Positions 1 through 13,400 of a DNA stretch of 64,000 nt are shown one piece after another. Origin of the DNA: Ochotona curzoniae (Eukaryota; Chordata; Mammalia; Lagomorpha; Ochotonidae); contig NW_024467104.1 in assembly GCF_017591425.1 (NCBI RefSeq), positions 3,409,001-3,473,000 on the forward strand. The letters are read 5' to 3'. The notes under the pieces are model-generated. The model ran no database searches and had not been told where the DNA came from. It saw nothing but the letters and a program-made list of their open reading frames with translations. How positions within the stretch are numbered: the first letter of the stretch is position 1; each line of letters begins with the position of its first letter. Made by a program: the position numbers and the translations under genes.

Positions 1-552
1 AATCACAAAAATACCACATGGTTAACTTAACATCTGAAAATATTTATAAAAAGGAACATCACGTTAAAGTTAATTTTGCAAGTGTTACCATTTTAAAGAA
101 CCTTTTTCTAAGTATTACATATGCATATTTATTATTTCAAGAAAAAATGAACCCATGTAATATGACTTCATAACTTGTCCTTTCTCATTTCTTGTGAATA
201 CTTTTCATGCCAATAAATATACTCCTATATATCTTTTAAACTTGCTATTTTTTAAATGCATAGCATCCCAAATATAGAAAAATCACATTTAGTCACCTGT
301 TCTTATCAGTCCAACTCCAATGTATGACAAAAATAAAGTATCTGTTTTTCTCTGCCCTAGATTATAAGCAGTTTTCCTGAAGCGGTAAAGGAAATGGAAG
401 CCAATAGGACATGCAGTTCTCCTTAAAAACCTATTTGGAATTCACAGAGTATTTATTATTAACAAGACTTTTTTCCTGTAAATGGGAGACAAGAGACAAA
501 GAAGAGCTCAGTCTCCGCTTTAAAACTTACTGATTTATGTAGCATATAAATG
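1..552. other. PATL1 intron, unassigned
   Basis: AT-rich sequence between the last visible exon (14) and the next, off-window exon. No repeat or exon was recognised. Confidence 0.6.
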
Positions 553-878
553 TTTTTAAAAAGATTTAATTATTTTTATTGGAAAGGCAGATTTACAGAG
601 AGGAGGAGAGACAGAAAAGATCTTCTATCCACTGGTTCACTGCCCAGGTGGCCAGCACAGCTACAGCTGAGCTGAACGGAAGCCAGAAGCTCTCAGCTTC
701 CTCCAGGTCTCCCTTGCGGTGCAGGGTCCCAAGGCTTTGGGCCGTCCTCCACTGCTCTCCCAGGCCACAAGCAGGAGCTGGACGGGAAGTAGAGCAATCA
801 GGATAAGGACCCAGGCCCACATGGGTTCCTGATGCTCGGAGGTGGAGGATTTGCTATTTGAGCTCTTTTGCTGGGCCC
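553..878 (-). mobile_element. CSINE (lagomorph C-repeat SINE)
   Basis: Antisense copy from TTTTTAAAAAGATTT tail to CTGGGCCC head; the last 60 bp (tRNA-like end) are scrambled. Intron downstream of PATL1 exon 14. Confidence 0.85.
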
Positions 879-1252
879 AGGATATAAATATTCTGCATAG
901 GAATCATAAAAAACTAGAGATGTTTATTTACAGTTTCTAGTTTGTAAGAAAGCAAATACAAGATTATAGGCTGCATATGCTAGTAATCATGAACTGGAAT
1001 ATAACTCAATTAAAAACTAAAAGTCAAATTCACATCCCTTACTGTACCTTTAGCACCTTTAGCATGATCCTAGGTAAACACTAAGCATGTATTTCTTAAG
1101 TTTAAAAAAAAAAAAAAACAGGATTAAATGGATTATTTTTCTGACTGGAAAGGTTTATAAAATATATCTGTATGAAGTGGAGTTTGAGTTAGAGCAAAAG
1201 GAAAGCTCCAGAACTTGAGCCTCCTGTTCTTCTCAAAGCGCACAGTGCTCAC

Positions 1253-1401
1253 CTCTCTTGTCCGGGCAGTTTCCCCCTCAGGTTGTCATACATGCAACAA
1301 ATTTTGTGCTTTCTTTCCTCCGTCAATGCAGGCCGCTCTTCTTCCAGACTTAAGAGATACCGCCTCTCATAGTCCTCCACATCGAGGAGTAAGCTGTAGG
1401 T
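1253..1401 (-). CDS. PATL1: PATL1 coding exon 14 (aa 528-577), last exon in the window
   Basis: 149 nt. Encodes [20 protein letters not shown], then [20 protein letters not shown] and [10 protein letters not shown], ending in a split codon at a GTGAGC donor (1252-1247). C-terminal helical domain. No further exon is recognisable in 1-1246, so the downstream exons lie outside the window. Confidence 0.95.
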
Positions 1402-4400
1402 CTAAGGAAGAGATACGGCCAGGTCAGGGTCACAGAGCACTAACAACTTCCCACTTCAGCAGCATCAGGTAAACACGACAAAGTGAAAAACAGATTTTAA
1501 AAAAGCCATTTTTTACTGTTACCCCAATCTCCAGTCTTAGCACATAAAACTAACAAAATAATTGAACTTAACACTACCCAATGAGGAAAATATTATCACT
1601 TTTTACAATGAAACTGAGGACTGCAAAGAAAGGTTAAACAATCTGACTGTCAGGAGTAGAGGCCTTACGCAGCAGCCTGCTTCGAGTCTGCGCTCTCCCC
1701 ACTCAGTTCTGCGCCTCTGCCATTCTGCACTGACACTTCACAGCCCACGCTTTTGCGTCTATGTCATCATCCTGAGGACTCACAACTCCAGTGATTATCT
1801 GTGAACTCACCTGACTTATTTATTCCATACATCAATAACTTAATCTTTGCTTTCTTTAGTCAGGTTTAGAAAGTAACCTGGGCCAAAGCTACGAGCTGTA
1901 ACTGAACCAGCCTGGACAAGAGCGCAGTCATGAAGCAGTGCCAAAGGTGAGCTATCTCACCATCCTTTCTCGACCGCTATGGTACACAACAGGCACGTGC
2001 TACATTCACTAATGAAAATCAAACACTCACTTATCTGAATCTAATGACCGAAAGAAATTCCAAAACTTACTTTTTCAATTATAACAAGGGTTTTTCTTCT
2101 CTTGTCCCGGACTTGTTTTTCTTTTGTCTCCTAAAAAAAGATTAAGACTATTCAATGAGAACTCTATACCTCTGTGTAAAAAAATGACCATCTCTAGGTT
2201 TGTTTGTAAAAATAACTTTAAGAGAATCCTCTCAGTTTACAATCTAAAAAAAATTACTGTGGACAAAGGACAGTTTACTAACTCAAATCACATAAACTAT
2301 TAAACTGAATTCATGGAGAGGTAAACGCTAATTTACAGGGTAGCAGCATATAAAGATAGAGGGAAATCAAACACAGAGAAAACAGTAATTTTAAAAAAAT
2401 AAGCTGTAGTAAATGAGTATGTGTGACTTTTATAAAGATTTTTGCACTCATCTTTAAACATGTTTAATTCTGTTCCAAACGTTTAAAAATTTACATTTTT
2501 ATTTTTAAAATTTTACTGGAAAGTAAGATATACAGAGAGAGCAGAGAGACAAAGAGGAAGACCTGTCCGGTGATTCACTTCCCGAGTGGCTGTAATGGCC
2601 AGAGGTGAGCAGATTCCAAAGCCAGGGTCCGGGAGCTTCTGGGTCTCCTATGTGGGTGCAGGGTCCCAAGGCTTTGAGCCGTCCTTGATTGCTTTCCCAG
2701 GCCACAAAAGCTGGGAGCCGGGCGGGAAGTGGGGTTGCCAGGACACAAACCTGCACCCATATGGGATCCCAGTATGTGCAAAGTAGGACTTTAGCTGCTA
2801 GGCTACTGTGCCAGGCCCAAAATTTATATTTTTAATGATTATTTATTTGAAAGGTAGACAAACACACCAAGTGCCTGCCAACAGTGGTGCTGGACCAAGG
2901 CCAAGGCCGGGTACAAATCCAGAGCTACTATTTCAATGGCAGACACTCAACTGTTTTTTCATCATCTGATACCTCCTAGGTACTCAGCAGGAGGAATCTG
3001 GAACCAGAAATGGAGCTTGATCCTGAAATCAGGAATTTCAATAAGATGCTGGCATTCCAAGTGGCATTTTAACTGCTGTAGCTATAATCCCACACAAACC
3101 TTTTAAAGAATTTTCACCTATTGGGAAGGCAGTGATGGGGGAAAGAGAGGCAGAGAGAGAGAGAGGGGAAGAAAGACAGTAAAGGAGAAGAGAGAAAGAA
3201 AGAAAGCAGGAAAGATATTTTAGGCCAAAGCCAGCATCTGGGTCTCCCATATGGGTGGTAAGAGCCTAACACGTGGGCCATCTTCTTCCACTTTCCCAAG
3301 TGCATTAGCAAGAAGCCACATCAGAAGTGGAGCAATCATGAATTGAACCAGGTACTCCCAACACATAAGTCACAGTGCAATCCACCATGCCACAATACCA
3401 GCCCCCATTTTCATGAACTTCTGAAGTACACTGATAGATACTGTGTGTACTCAAGTTACGTAGTCTGAAGATTCCTGCCACTCTAGGCCTATGCCGTATG
3501 CCACAGAAGTAAGGTATTAATTCTAGCATAGCTGTGAAAACCAGAATGCCATGACATTCAGGTGGGAAGTTTTGGTTTACTATAAACAACTGTACCATGT
3601 CTGATCTCATTCCACAGTGAGCTCAAAAGAAGTGGTGATGGCATCCATGTCCTTAAAAATACAATTTTGCTTAAACTTACATCATCCTCACTCCGAGACG
3701 TCACAACAGCATCAATCATTTTTCGAGGATTATTCACACTAGAGACAGTAAGTTTTCCCAAGGAGCCCTCAAACTGCACTGCAAGGATAAAAAACAAAAA
3801 CAATAAATTAAAAGAAACTAAATTTGCTCTGTTCTTTACTCATGGTCTAGGAGTCTACTACAAAAATAGACATATCAATAATTTCTTTTTTTTGTGACAA
3901 TCATTATTGAAACAAAAATCTACAGTACTTTCTGTTTTTAGCTATTTCAGTAATACTAAAATTTTTTTCTAAAGACTTAATTTTTAATGGAAAGTCAGAT
4001 ATACAGAGAGAAGGAGAGACAGATCTAAAGATCTATCAGCTGATTCACTCCCCAAGTGACTGCAACAACAGCAGGAATTGAGCCAATCTGAAGTCAGGAG
4101 CCAGGAACTTCCTTGGGTCTCCCTTGGTGCAGGGTTCCAAGGTTCTGGGCTATCCTCAACTGCTTTCCCAGGCCAGAAGCAGGGAGCTGGATGGGAAGTG
4201 GAGTAGCCACCGAGATTAGAACTGGCGCCTATATGGGATCCTGGTGCGTGCAAGGCGAGGACTTAAACCACTATGCTACCATGCCAGGCTCTGATACTAA
4301 AAATTTTAATAGGGTTTAAAAAATGGAATTTCAAGTAGAAAACGATGTAAAAGGTTTTCTGTCCAACCATTCTTCCTATACTTCAACAAAGGTAGACCCT

Positions 4401-7400
4401 TGCATTTACTAAGTCAGGGATTCTGCAAATAATCTGACTTCTTTTTTTTTTTTTAAGCACCTTAGCCTCTCCAATTTCTCCTCTGGGCTTTAGGATCCAG
4501 ACCTCACCTGGCTTGTACGCATGCTCCAGTTTGGCCACCTGAGGGGTGATGAGCTTGGTGCGTTCCTTCTTTGGGGCATCACCTTGGATTTCTTCAGCAG
4601 CTGAGAGCTTCTCCAGTTTTTCAAAGTAATTCTGTCACATGACAAGATAATTGTAGTAGCAACACAAGCACAAACATGGCTATTTGTTAAATAATTAATT
4701 TGCACATGGCAATACACAAATGTGAACTGTACAAATGTATTATTGTCTTTTATCCTTATTTTTGTTAGATTTACAGAAATTTATTTTATTATAATATCAT
4801 ACCCTCAAAACAGTTAATCAATGCAAATAAGTCCAAGTTAGTCTGTCACTGTTCTTTTTCATCATCACCCCCCACCCCCGCCATCACCAAGGCTTATTTA
4901 TTTATTTGAAAGGCCAAGATAGAGACAAGGAGAATTTCTTCCAACTGATGGTTCACTTTCTAAATGGCTGCAACAGCCACACTTGGGCCAGTTTGGAGCC
5001 GGGAGCTTTTGTTTCTTCCAGGTAGGTACAGGGTATCAAGCACTTGGACCATTGTCTGCTGCATTCCCATCACCTTAGCAGGTACTTGGATCAAAAGTGG
5101 AGCATCTGGTATTTGAACCCATATCCACACAGGATGTTGGCACTAGAGATGATGGCTTTATGCATTATACCACAGAGCCCCAACATCCTTTTTCTTAATA
5201 AAAAAAAAAAACTTAAAAAAAATTTTATTTTATTTATTTGTATTGCAAACTCAGATATACAGAGAGGAGGAGAGATAGAGAAGATGATCTTCCGACTACT
5301 GATTCTCTCCCCAAGTGGCCGCAACAGCAGGCCAGAGTTGAGCCAATCTGAAGCCAGGAGCCAGGAGCTTCTTCTGGGTCTCCCACACAAGTGCAGGGAC
5401 CCAAGGCTTTGGCCCATCCTCAACTGCTTTCCCAGGCCACAAGCAGGGAGCTGGATGGGAAGTGGAGTAGCCACGACACAAACTGGCACTCATATGGGAT
5501 CCTGGCATGTGCATGGTGAGGACTTTAGCCACTAGGCTACTGCACTGGGCTGAAAAAAACTTTTTTTTTCCTTTTTAAAAGATTTGACAGAATTACACAC
5601 ACTGAGACAGACAGAAAGAGAGAGAAGAAAAACAGAAGGAAAGAGATCTTCCATCTGTTGATTCGCCCCTCACGTGACCATAATGGTGAGGTTTACTCTA
5701 GGTCAGCTATGATCCTAGAACTCCAACCTCTGCTGCAGTGCTGCTCATGTCCAACTGCTCAGAGTAAAGCGTACTGCCAGAGAACTGGATTGGAAGTTGT
5801 GCAGCAGTATTCAAACTTTCACTCTAATACGGGATGCTGGCAGTGCAGGTAGCTGCTTCACCCACTGCTATAACACTAGTTCTTTTTACATTTAAAAAAC
5901 GAAATTACTTGAGAGACAAAGAGCAAGGGGGTGGGCAAGCTTTCATCCACCGGTTCACTTGCCAAATGCCTGCAACGGCCAAGGACTCACCTGGGCTGAA
6001 GTCTAAAGTTAGGAATGTAATTCAAATTTCTCACGTGGAAGGCAGAAACACAGTTACCTGAGGTATCATCACTACCTTGCAGGATCTGCACAATGAGCGC
6101 CTGAATTAGGAGCCAGAGCAAGATGCTGAACCAGGTGGTCCCAATGTGAAACATGCGTGCCTTGACCACAAGGCTTAACATCTATTGCACACTATCAATG
6201 TTTTTAACAGAAAGAATCACATTATTGATGTTAAAAATAATCAGAAAACTTGGTATAAGGGCCTAAAGAATCTAAAGCCTAGAGTACAATACGTCTCTAG
6301 TTTGACAAAAGGATGGAATTTGCTAAGTCGATTGTCATCCACTGGAATATTCTGTTAAAAGAATATTCTGTTAACATGCTGTTCATGTCCCAGCTGTTCC
6401 ACTTTTCATCCAACTTCCGGCGTATGGCCTGGGAAAGCAGCAGGGGACGGCCCAAGTCCTTGGATTTGCACTGCATGGGAGACGCGGAAGGAGCTGCTAG
6501 CTCCTGGCTCTGAATTGGATCAAGCCCACACACAGTAGCCGTTTGGGGAGCAAACCAGCACATGGAAAATCTTTCTCTCTTACCAATTTTAAAACAAACA
6601 AAAAACAAAAATCAACGGAAACAGCAGGGTATTTACCTGATAATAAAAGTCATCCAGGTAGGGATCAGTGCTTTGCAGTTGCATCATCTGGATTTTGGAG
6701 ACCCAATCCTTTTCCCGCTGCAACATGAGATTGGCATATGGGTCCTTTCGGAGATGATCCTGATGACTGCTCCGGTGATTGCCTCTATCTCCTGCACCAT
6801 TAAGATTCCGATGCTGACTGAAGAATTAATGTGTCATATTCACTCCAAGTGGACATGTTAATTATGCCTTTTAACAGTACAGTCATAAGTCAGGCCAATT
6901 AAAGATAAGGTTCTCCTTAGCTTATGTTAAGAGGAGAGTGAAAAAGCTTTGAGTCAACAGAATTTAGAAGTTATGCAACACATAATGAAGGAAATAAAAT
7001 TACCATTATCTTAATAACCTCACAGTAACAATATGAAGGTCATAAGCTTGTGCCTACTTTAAGAAAATGAACTGAGACCAAAGGAGATCAAATACCTTGT
7101 CCAAAGTTATACACCTGCTATAGCTTAGTCTATAAAAATTTTCTTCAACTTGCTAAAAAAAAATCATGGAATATTTCAAATCCACACAAAATTCCAGAAT
7201 ATACTATTTATTAAGCTATCTATTTATTTTTATTTGAAAGGAGAAATTAAAGAGAGAAGAAAGGGGAGATCTTCTCATTTGCTGACTCACTCCCCAAGTG
7301 GTCCCACAGCTGGAGATGAGCCCATCTGAAGTCTGGAGCCTCTCAGGTTATAAGCAGGAAGTTGGATTGGAAGTGGAAGAGCTGGGGCTGGAACTATTGC

Positions 7401-10400
7401 CTGTATGGGATGCTTGCACCACAAGTGCAAGCTTAACATGCTATGCCACATACCATTTGTCAAAATTTATTCATATTAATAACAGGTATTATCAAACATT
7501 AGAACTGTTAGGGTAGCTATATTCACGTTTTCAATCTTAACTGCCAAATTCTCTTTCTTAAAAATTTTTTTATTGGAAATTCAGATATACAGAGAGGAGA
7601 GATAGACAGGAAGATCTTTTGTCCACTGACTTCACTCCCCAAGCAGCGGCAATGGCCAGAGCTGAGCTGATCAAAAGCCAGGAGCCAGGAGCTTCACCCA
7701 GGTTTCCCACGTGAGTGCAAGTTCCCAAGGCCTTGGGCCGTCCTCTACTGCATTCCCAGGCCACAAGCAGGGAGCTGAATGGGAAGCGGGGCTGCTGAGA
7801 TTAGAACTAGCACCCATATGGGATCCCGGCACATGCAAGGTGAGGACTTTAGCTATTAGGCTACCATGCTGGGACCCAAATCCTTTTTTCAATAGCTGTA
7901 TACATCATCCTTGCCAATGCTGATGTTTTTGCCTGTCTGAAGAAGTTAAATTTGGCCCAGCGTGGTAGTCTAGAGGCTAAAATCCTTGTCTTGCATGCCT
8001 CAGGATCCCATATGGCCACCTGTTCTAATCCCAGTTGTTCCACTTCCCATCCAACTCTGCGCCTGTGGCCTGGGAGAGCAGTCAAGGATGGCCCAAGGAC
8101 CTTGCACCTGCATGGGAGACCCAGAAGAAGTTCCTGGCTCCTGACTTTGGATCAGCTTAGCTCTGGCTTTTGTGGCCATTTAGGGAATGAACCAGCAGAT
8201 GGAAGATTTTATTCTCTGTATCTCTTCTCTGTATATCTGCCTTTCAAATAAAAAAGTCAGATGGTTACTTTATTTTAATATGCATTTTTGTGATGATTAC
8301 ACTTGGATTTTCCCTTTTTATAAGCCACAGGGATTCTTTGTTTTAGGAATTGCATGACTGTCTACGGTATTTTTGCTATGCAGAAATTTAACATTTTAAC
8401 ACAAATACATTATCTTTCCCTTTATAGTCTGCATTTTTTGAGTCTCATTTAAGGGTTCATAGTAGTTCATTATCTCCTTGTAAAAAATATTCTGGGATGT
8501 CCTTGCAAGTGAGAAGGAATCAGAAGTGAGGCTGAAGAAATTTCAGCTCTGTTTGATGGTACAGTTGAACTCTCTTAAAAAAGCCCATGGTTTGGACACT
8601 TGGTCCCTGAAGTTAACCGTTAAAGGATTATTATGACTAATGACGTAAGAATGTAGATCTGATATGCCATTTGGGAGGGAGAGGTAGAGTTGAGGTCTTT
8701 TGGTCACTGAGGGCTGGTCCTCAAAGGGCACTTCCTGGGGAAGAGCTGGTTATGAAACTGAGCATGCTCCCTGACTCAATACACAATCCTCCCTTCCTCT
8801 AGCTCCAAGTTACTGGCTTGTGTGAAATAACGCTGCTGCTTCTCTTGGACTGTGAGCCTTTGGAAATATAAACTGAAAGAAACCTTTCCTAAGTAGTTCG
8901 CTGAAGCAATTTGACTCCAATAATGAAAAAGATAATATATTCAGTTTCTTAAATTAATATGGGTGACTACAGAATAAAAGTTCAACAAAAGTATGGATTT
9001 CATTTGTTTTGCTTTCCTTTTTTAAAAAATACTTATTTATTTTTATTGTTAAACGAGATATAGAGAGAGGAGGAGAGAGAGGAAGATCTTTTGTCTGATA
9101 ATTTACTCTCCAAATGGCCACAATAGCTTGAGCTGAGCCAATCTGGAGCCAGGAACTTGTTCCAGGTCTTCCACTTGGGTTCAGGGTCCCAAGGCTTTGG
9201 GTCATCCTTAACTGCTTATTCAGGCCACAGGCAGGAAGCTGTATGTGAAGTGGGGCCACTGGGACATGAACTGGCAGCCCGTATGGGATCCTGGTGCATA
9301 CAAGGCAAGGACTTTAGTTGCTAGGCTACTGTGCAGGGCCCTGTCTTGCTTTTAATTATTATTTTAGTTGCATACATTTATGAAGTACAGTGTGTTAATC
9401 CAATGTACACATTACGTATGTGAAGACTATATCAGCCTGGCTTTGACTTCCACCTCAATGAACATATAATTTTTTTTTTTAATTAAAAACAATTGTACAT
9501 TATTTCCTGGGTACCTTATTTTACTTTTAATTCCCAAAACCTATCATATTTATACCTGTCAAATGATGACTAAATGATTACAGGCAAAAACAGGTAATGA
9601 TCACTGAATCCACATGCAAGGCTAGCCATAGTATTTTAAGATTAACCTCTAAATTGAGAAGGTTAAATAAAAAAAGGGGGGAGGGGTAGTTAAGAAGACA
9701 GTAAGAACCTGGAAAAGAATATACAATGTCTTAAAAAATCAGATTGCAATTACAATTCTGGTAGTTGGGCTGATGCATCAAAAATATAAAATGGAAGCAT
9801 TTCTGATTTGACATTATTTGCAAATACAGGATAATTACTAAAAAAACAAACTAAATCATTAGCTTCTTGTTAGATTATCAAAAGTAAGAGCTGAATTAAG
9901 AAACTGTAAGGGAGGAATATCAGTACTTACTTTCTGCTCTGCTGCTGCCTCTGATGCAAGAGTCTGCGGTGCTGTGGGTGAAGGTGAGTTGTGTCGGGTC
10001 GAAACATTGGTGCCTGAGATCTAAGAACAATGGAGAACAAGGTTCTCAAGGTAGTCATACCCAGCAGTTGACAAAATTTAATGGAGCTCAGTCACTTTAA
10101 AACAAAATTTTATTGATTTAATTGAACGCCATGGAGATAGAGCTTCCCATGTGGTAGTTCCCTTCTCCAATGCCTGCATCAGTTGAGGTATGAGCCTGTA
10201 ACTTCATCTGGGGACACCCAAGCGTTCCAGTCATCATCACCTGCAAACTCTCGGGGTGTGCATGAACAGTTTGACGGAAGCTATCCAGACATGGGAAGGA
10301 TTTTCCCAGGTGGGGAATTCAACCTCTCGTGAAGTTTGAAATTTTCTTACTTTTAAATGATTTATTTTTATTGAAAACGCAGATTTACAAAGAGAAGGAA

Positions 10401-13400
10401 AGACAGAGATAAAGATTTTCCAACTGCTGGTTCACTTTCCAAATGACTGCAATGGCTGGAGCTGAGCTGATCCAAAGCAAGGAACCAGGAACCAGGATCT
10501 TTCTCTGGATCTCCAATGCAGGTGGCAGGGTCCCAAGGCTTTGGGCCATTCTCCACTGCTTTCCCAGGCCACAAGCAGGGAGCTGGATGGGAAGTGGAGC
10601 AGCCAGGACATGAACTGGTGCCCATATGGAATGTTGGTGTTTGCAGTTAGAGGATTAGCCTGTTGAACCATTGCATTGGTTCTGAATATTTGGAATTTTA
10701 AGAAGTATTAGCCCAGGATAACTTGATAAGGTCTCTTTCAAGATACTTTTAGAGTCATCCTCTTTTTAAAGATTTATTTACTTCATTTGAAATGCAGAGA
10801 AAATGAGAGAAAAGGGGAGGGGAAGGAGAAAAGAGAAGGAGAGAGGGGAGAGAATGAGAGAGGGAGGTGGTCAGGTGGAAGAAGAGGGAAACATCAGTCT
10901 TTTATTTACTGGCTTACTCTCCAACAGCCATAACACATGGGCTTAGCCAGTCGTCAAAAGCCTGGAACTTCATCCAGGTCCCTCATGTGGGTGGCCGGGG
11001 TCCAAGCACTGGGGTCATTATCTGTGGTGTTTCTAGGTGTTTTAGCAGGGAGCTAGGTAGGAAGTGTAGCAGCCAGGACTCCAACCGGTTTCCACATGGG
11101 ATGCCAGCATTGCAGGCAACACCGCAAAGCAGGTCCCTGCTGCAGTCTACTCTAGAAATAGCTTGCAGAAACTGAAGACAACTTATTTTTTTTAAAACAT
11201 ATCTTCCTCAAAGACTAATTCTCAATTCCTTAAAGAATTATGAAATACAAATGAATTATCAGTCAAGTAATACAGTTTTTTCCCTTATGCTCTTGCTTAG
11301 AAGTCTCTAAACACATTAATGTATTTAGCTTCAAGCACTGAAAGTATGGGATGATTAATTTTATATGTTAAATTAATAATATTTGGTTATTTGGTAAAAG
11401 ACTAGTTTAGATATTGCTGCAAAGTATGATTAATATCTATAAAAAGTGGTCTTTAAGAAAATGAGACCAACCTTGATAACGTGGGATGGTTACCAATCAG
11501 TTAACAAAAACTAAAGTTTCTCAGAGAAGGAATTCTGCCTCCAGCAAGAGAAATCCTGCTGATCCTCTCCGCCTCCTGGCCCAGACTAAATATTTCAGCT
11601 TCAAGGTTGCAATTCCCAACTGTCACTAGTTCATGGCCAGCTGGCCTTCTCAATGGATTTCGGACTTGACAGCCTCTACGACTATGACAGCCAATTCTTT
11701 AAAAACTCACACACCCTGTGTGCATATACACACACAGAAAGGGAAGAGCGTTCCTCTTGAGAACTGTGACTGACACAGTGATACGCAATGAAATACAATT
11801 TCACTAAAATAGGATCGTAACCTTTTTTTGTAGAACTAGAGGGTGGAAGCAAGCAATTTAGCCACTGCTAAGTTTAGCTGACTTCTTAGCATTTTAATCT
11901 CTATTCCTTAACATAAGGCAATTCTTTGTAAGTCATGGGTACGTGTGTTAAGTGGGTTTAAAGCAAAACTTAATGAAACTTCAGAAAATAAAAAAGGCAA
12001 CTTACTTGTAAATGTACATAGGAGGCATGTGACCCTTAAAATGTGGCTCATAAAAAATCCTGGAGATTATCAACATTTCTATTTGCCGACTTTAGGACCC
12101 AGTAACATCTCAACATGCATCACTGGGAGAAGATCAAGAAACTTGTATTCTACAGCCAAAAGTCAATGACGAAGAGACTTAGTTAACGACGGCTAAATCA
12201 CAGCATTAGTTTCGTATACCTTATGGTTTGCAGATGAGGTCCTGGGCCAGGAGGATGCTGCGGAGGCGGCGTAGTGGGGGGTGGAGCAGTGAAGAAGCCA
12301 CGGAAGCCGGGAGCTGGGGGGAGCATCTGCCCTACTCTCCCTTGCAGCAGCTTGGGATTCATGGCAGCTAGTGGACTGCCAACAAACCCAGGGACGCGTG
12401 CAAACTGGCTGGGAGACATCCGTCCAGGCTGCAGCTATAAGGAGGGACAATGTATTTGATTTAGTTAATTGCAACTTCCTTTGACACCCCCCCCCAGATA
12501 ATTAAAAAAATTTTTATCAACAACAACAACAACAAAAGAAGGAAAAAACAAGAGGCTGTTGTGATTAAAAGCAAAAAAGATATCGCCTAACAGCCCTTGG
12601 GAAATGAGAAGGGTTCTTTATGGCCAAGGCTGAACACAGGCTTACCTGTGCTCCTCCAAGAAGCTGTGCTCTCTGGAGGGGGCTGAGGATGGGAGGGACG
12701 TTCGGAGGGAAGGGATGGCCCAGCAGGGATGAATTCTAAGGACAAAAGAAGGAAAAAGCTGTTATGGAACAGTCATCAATAAAGGAACCTAGTCCAAATG
12801 TAGGAGAAAGTTGGATACAAATTGTAGAATCAAGCTCTCTACTGAGAAATCATAAAAAAGAGCAACAGCAGAAATAATGAAATAAACAAATAAATAAATA
12901 AAAACCACAATGAACGATTTAAAGCACAGGAAACCAGATTTCATTGAGATTTTTAAAGAAAATGGTTGTCACAATAAACAAGTGACCATGTCCTCTAACT
13001 GGGAGTCTTGAGACTCAGAACTGAAGTACAGCAGTTACAAAGAGCACACGCAGTTCAGGACACGTCAGTGTGGCACACTGATCCTGATCCTACAGGTAGT
13101 GATTACGTTTTTGCCCGTTTGTAAAGTGACGTACCGGGACATTGCAGAGCTGGTTTGGAGACACCCTCTCACCATAGGGAGCAGGATACCGTGGCGGCAA
13201 TGGGGGCCGGACATGGACAGGCTTCGGACACAGAATCTATTGGAATAAACATATATACAACTACACTCAATGAAGTCAGTTTTGTTTTCCACCCACACCC
13301 CTTTCCCCTCAAGTACTGGTAGAGACACAGGACTCAATGCGAAGCCCTACTTCTAAGCGAATGGCTATGGCGATGGGCTCAAATACATGTCCTCTCACAA

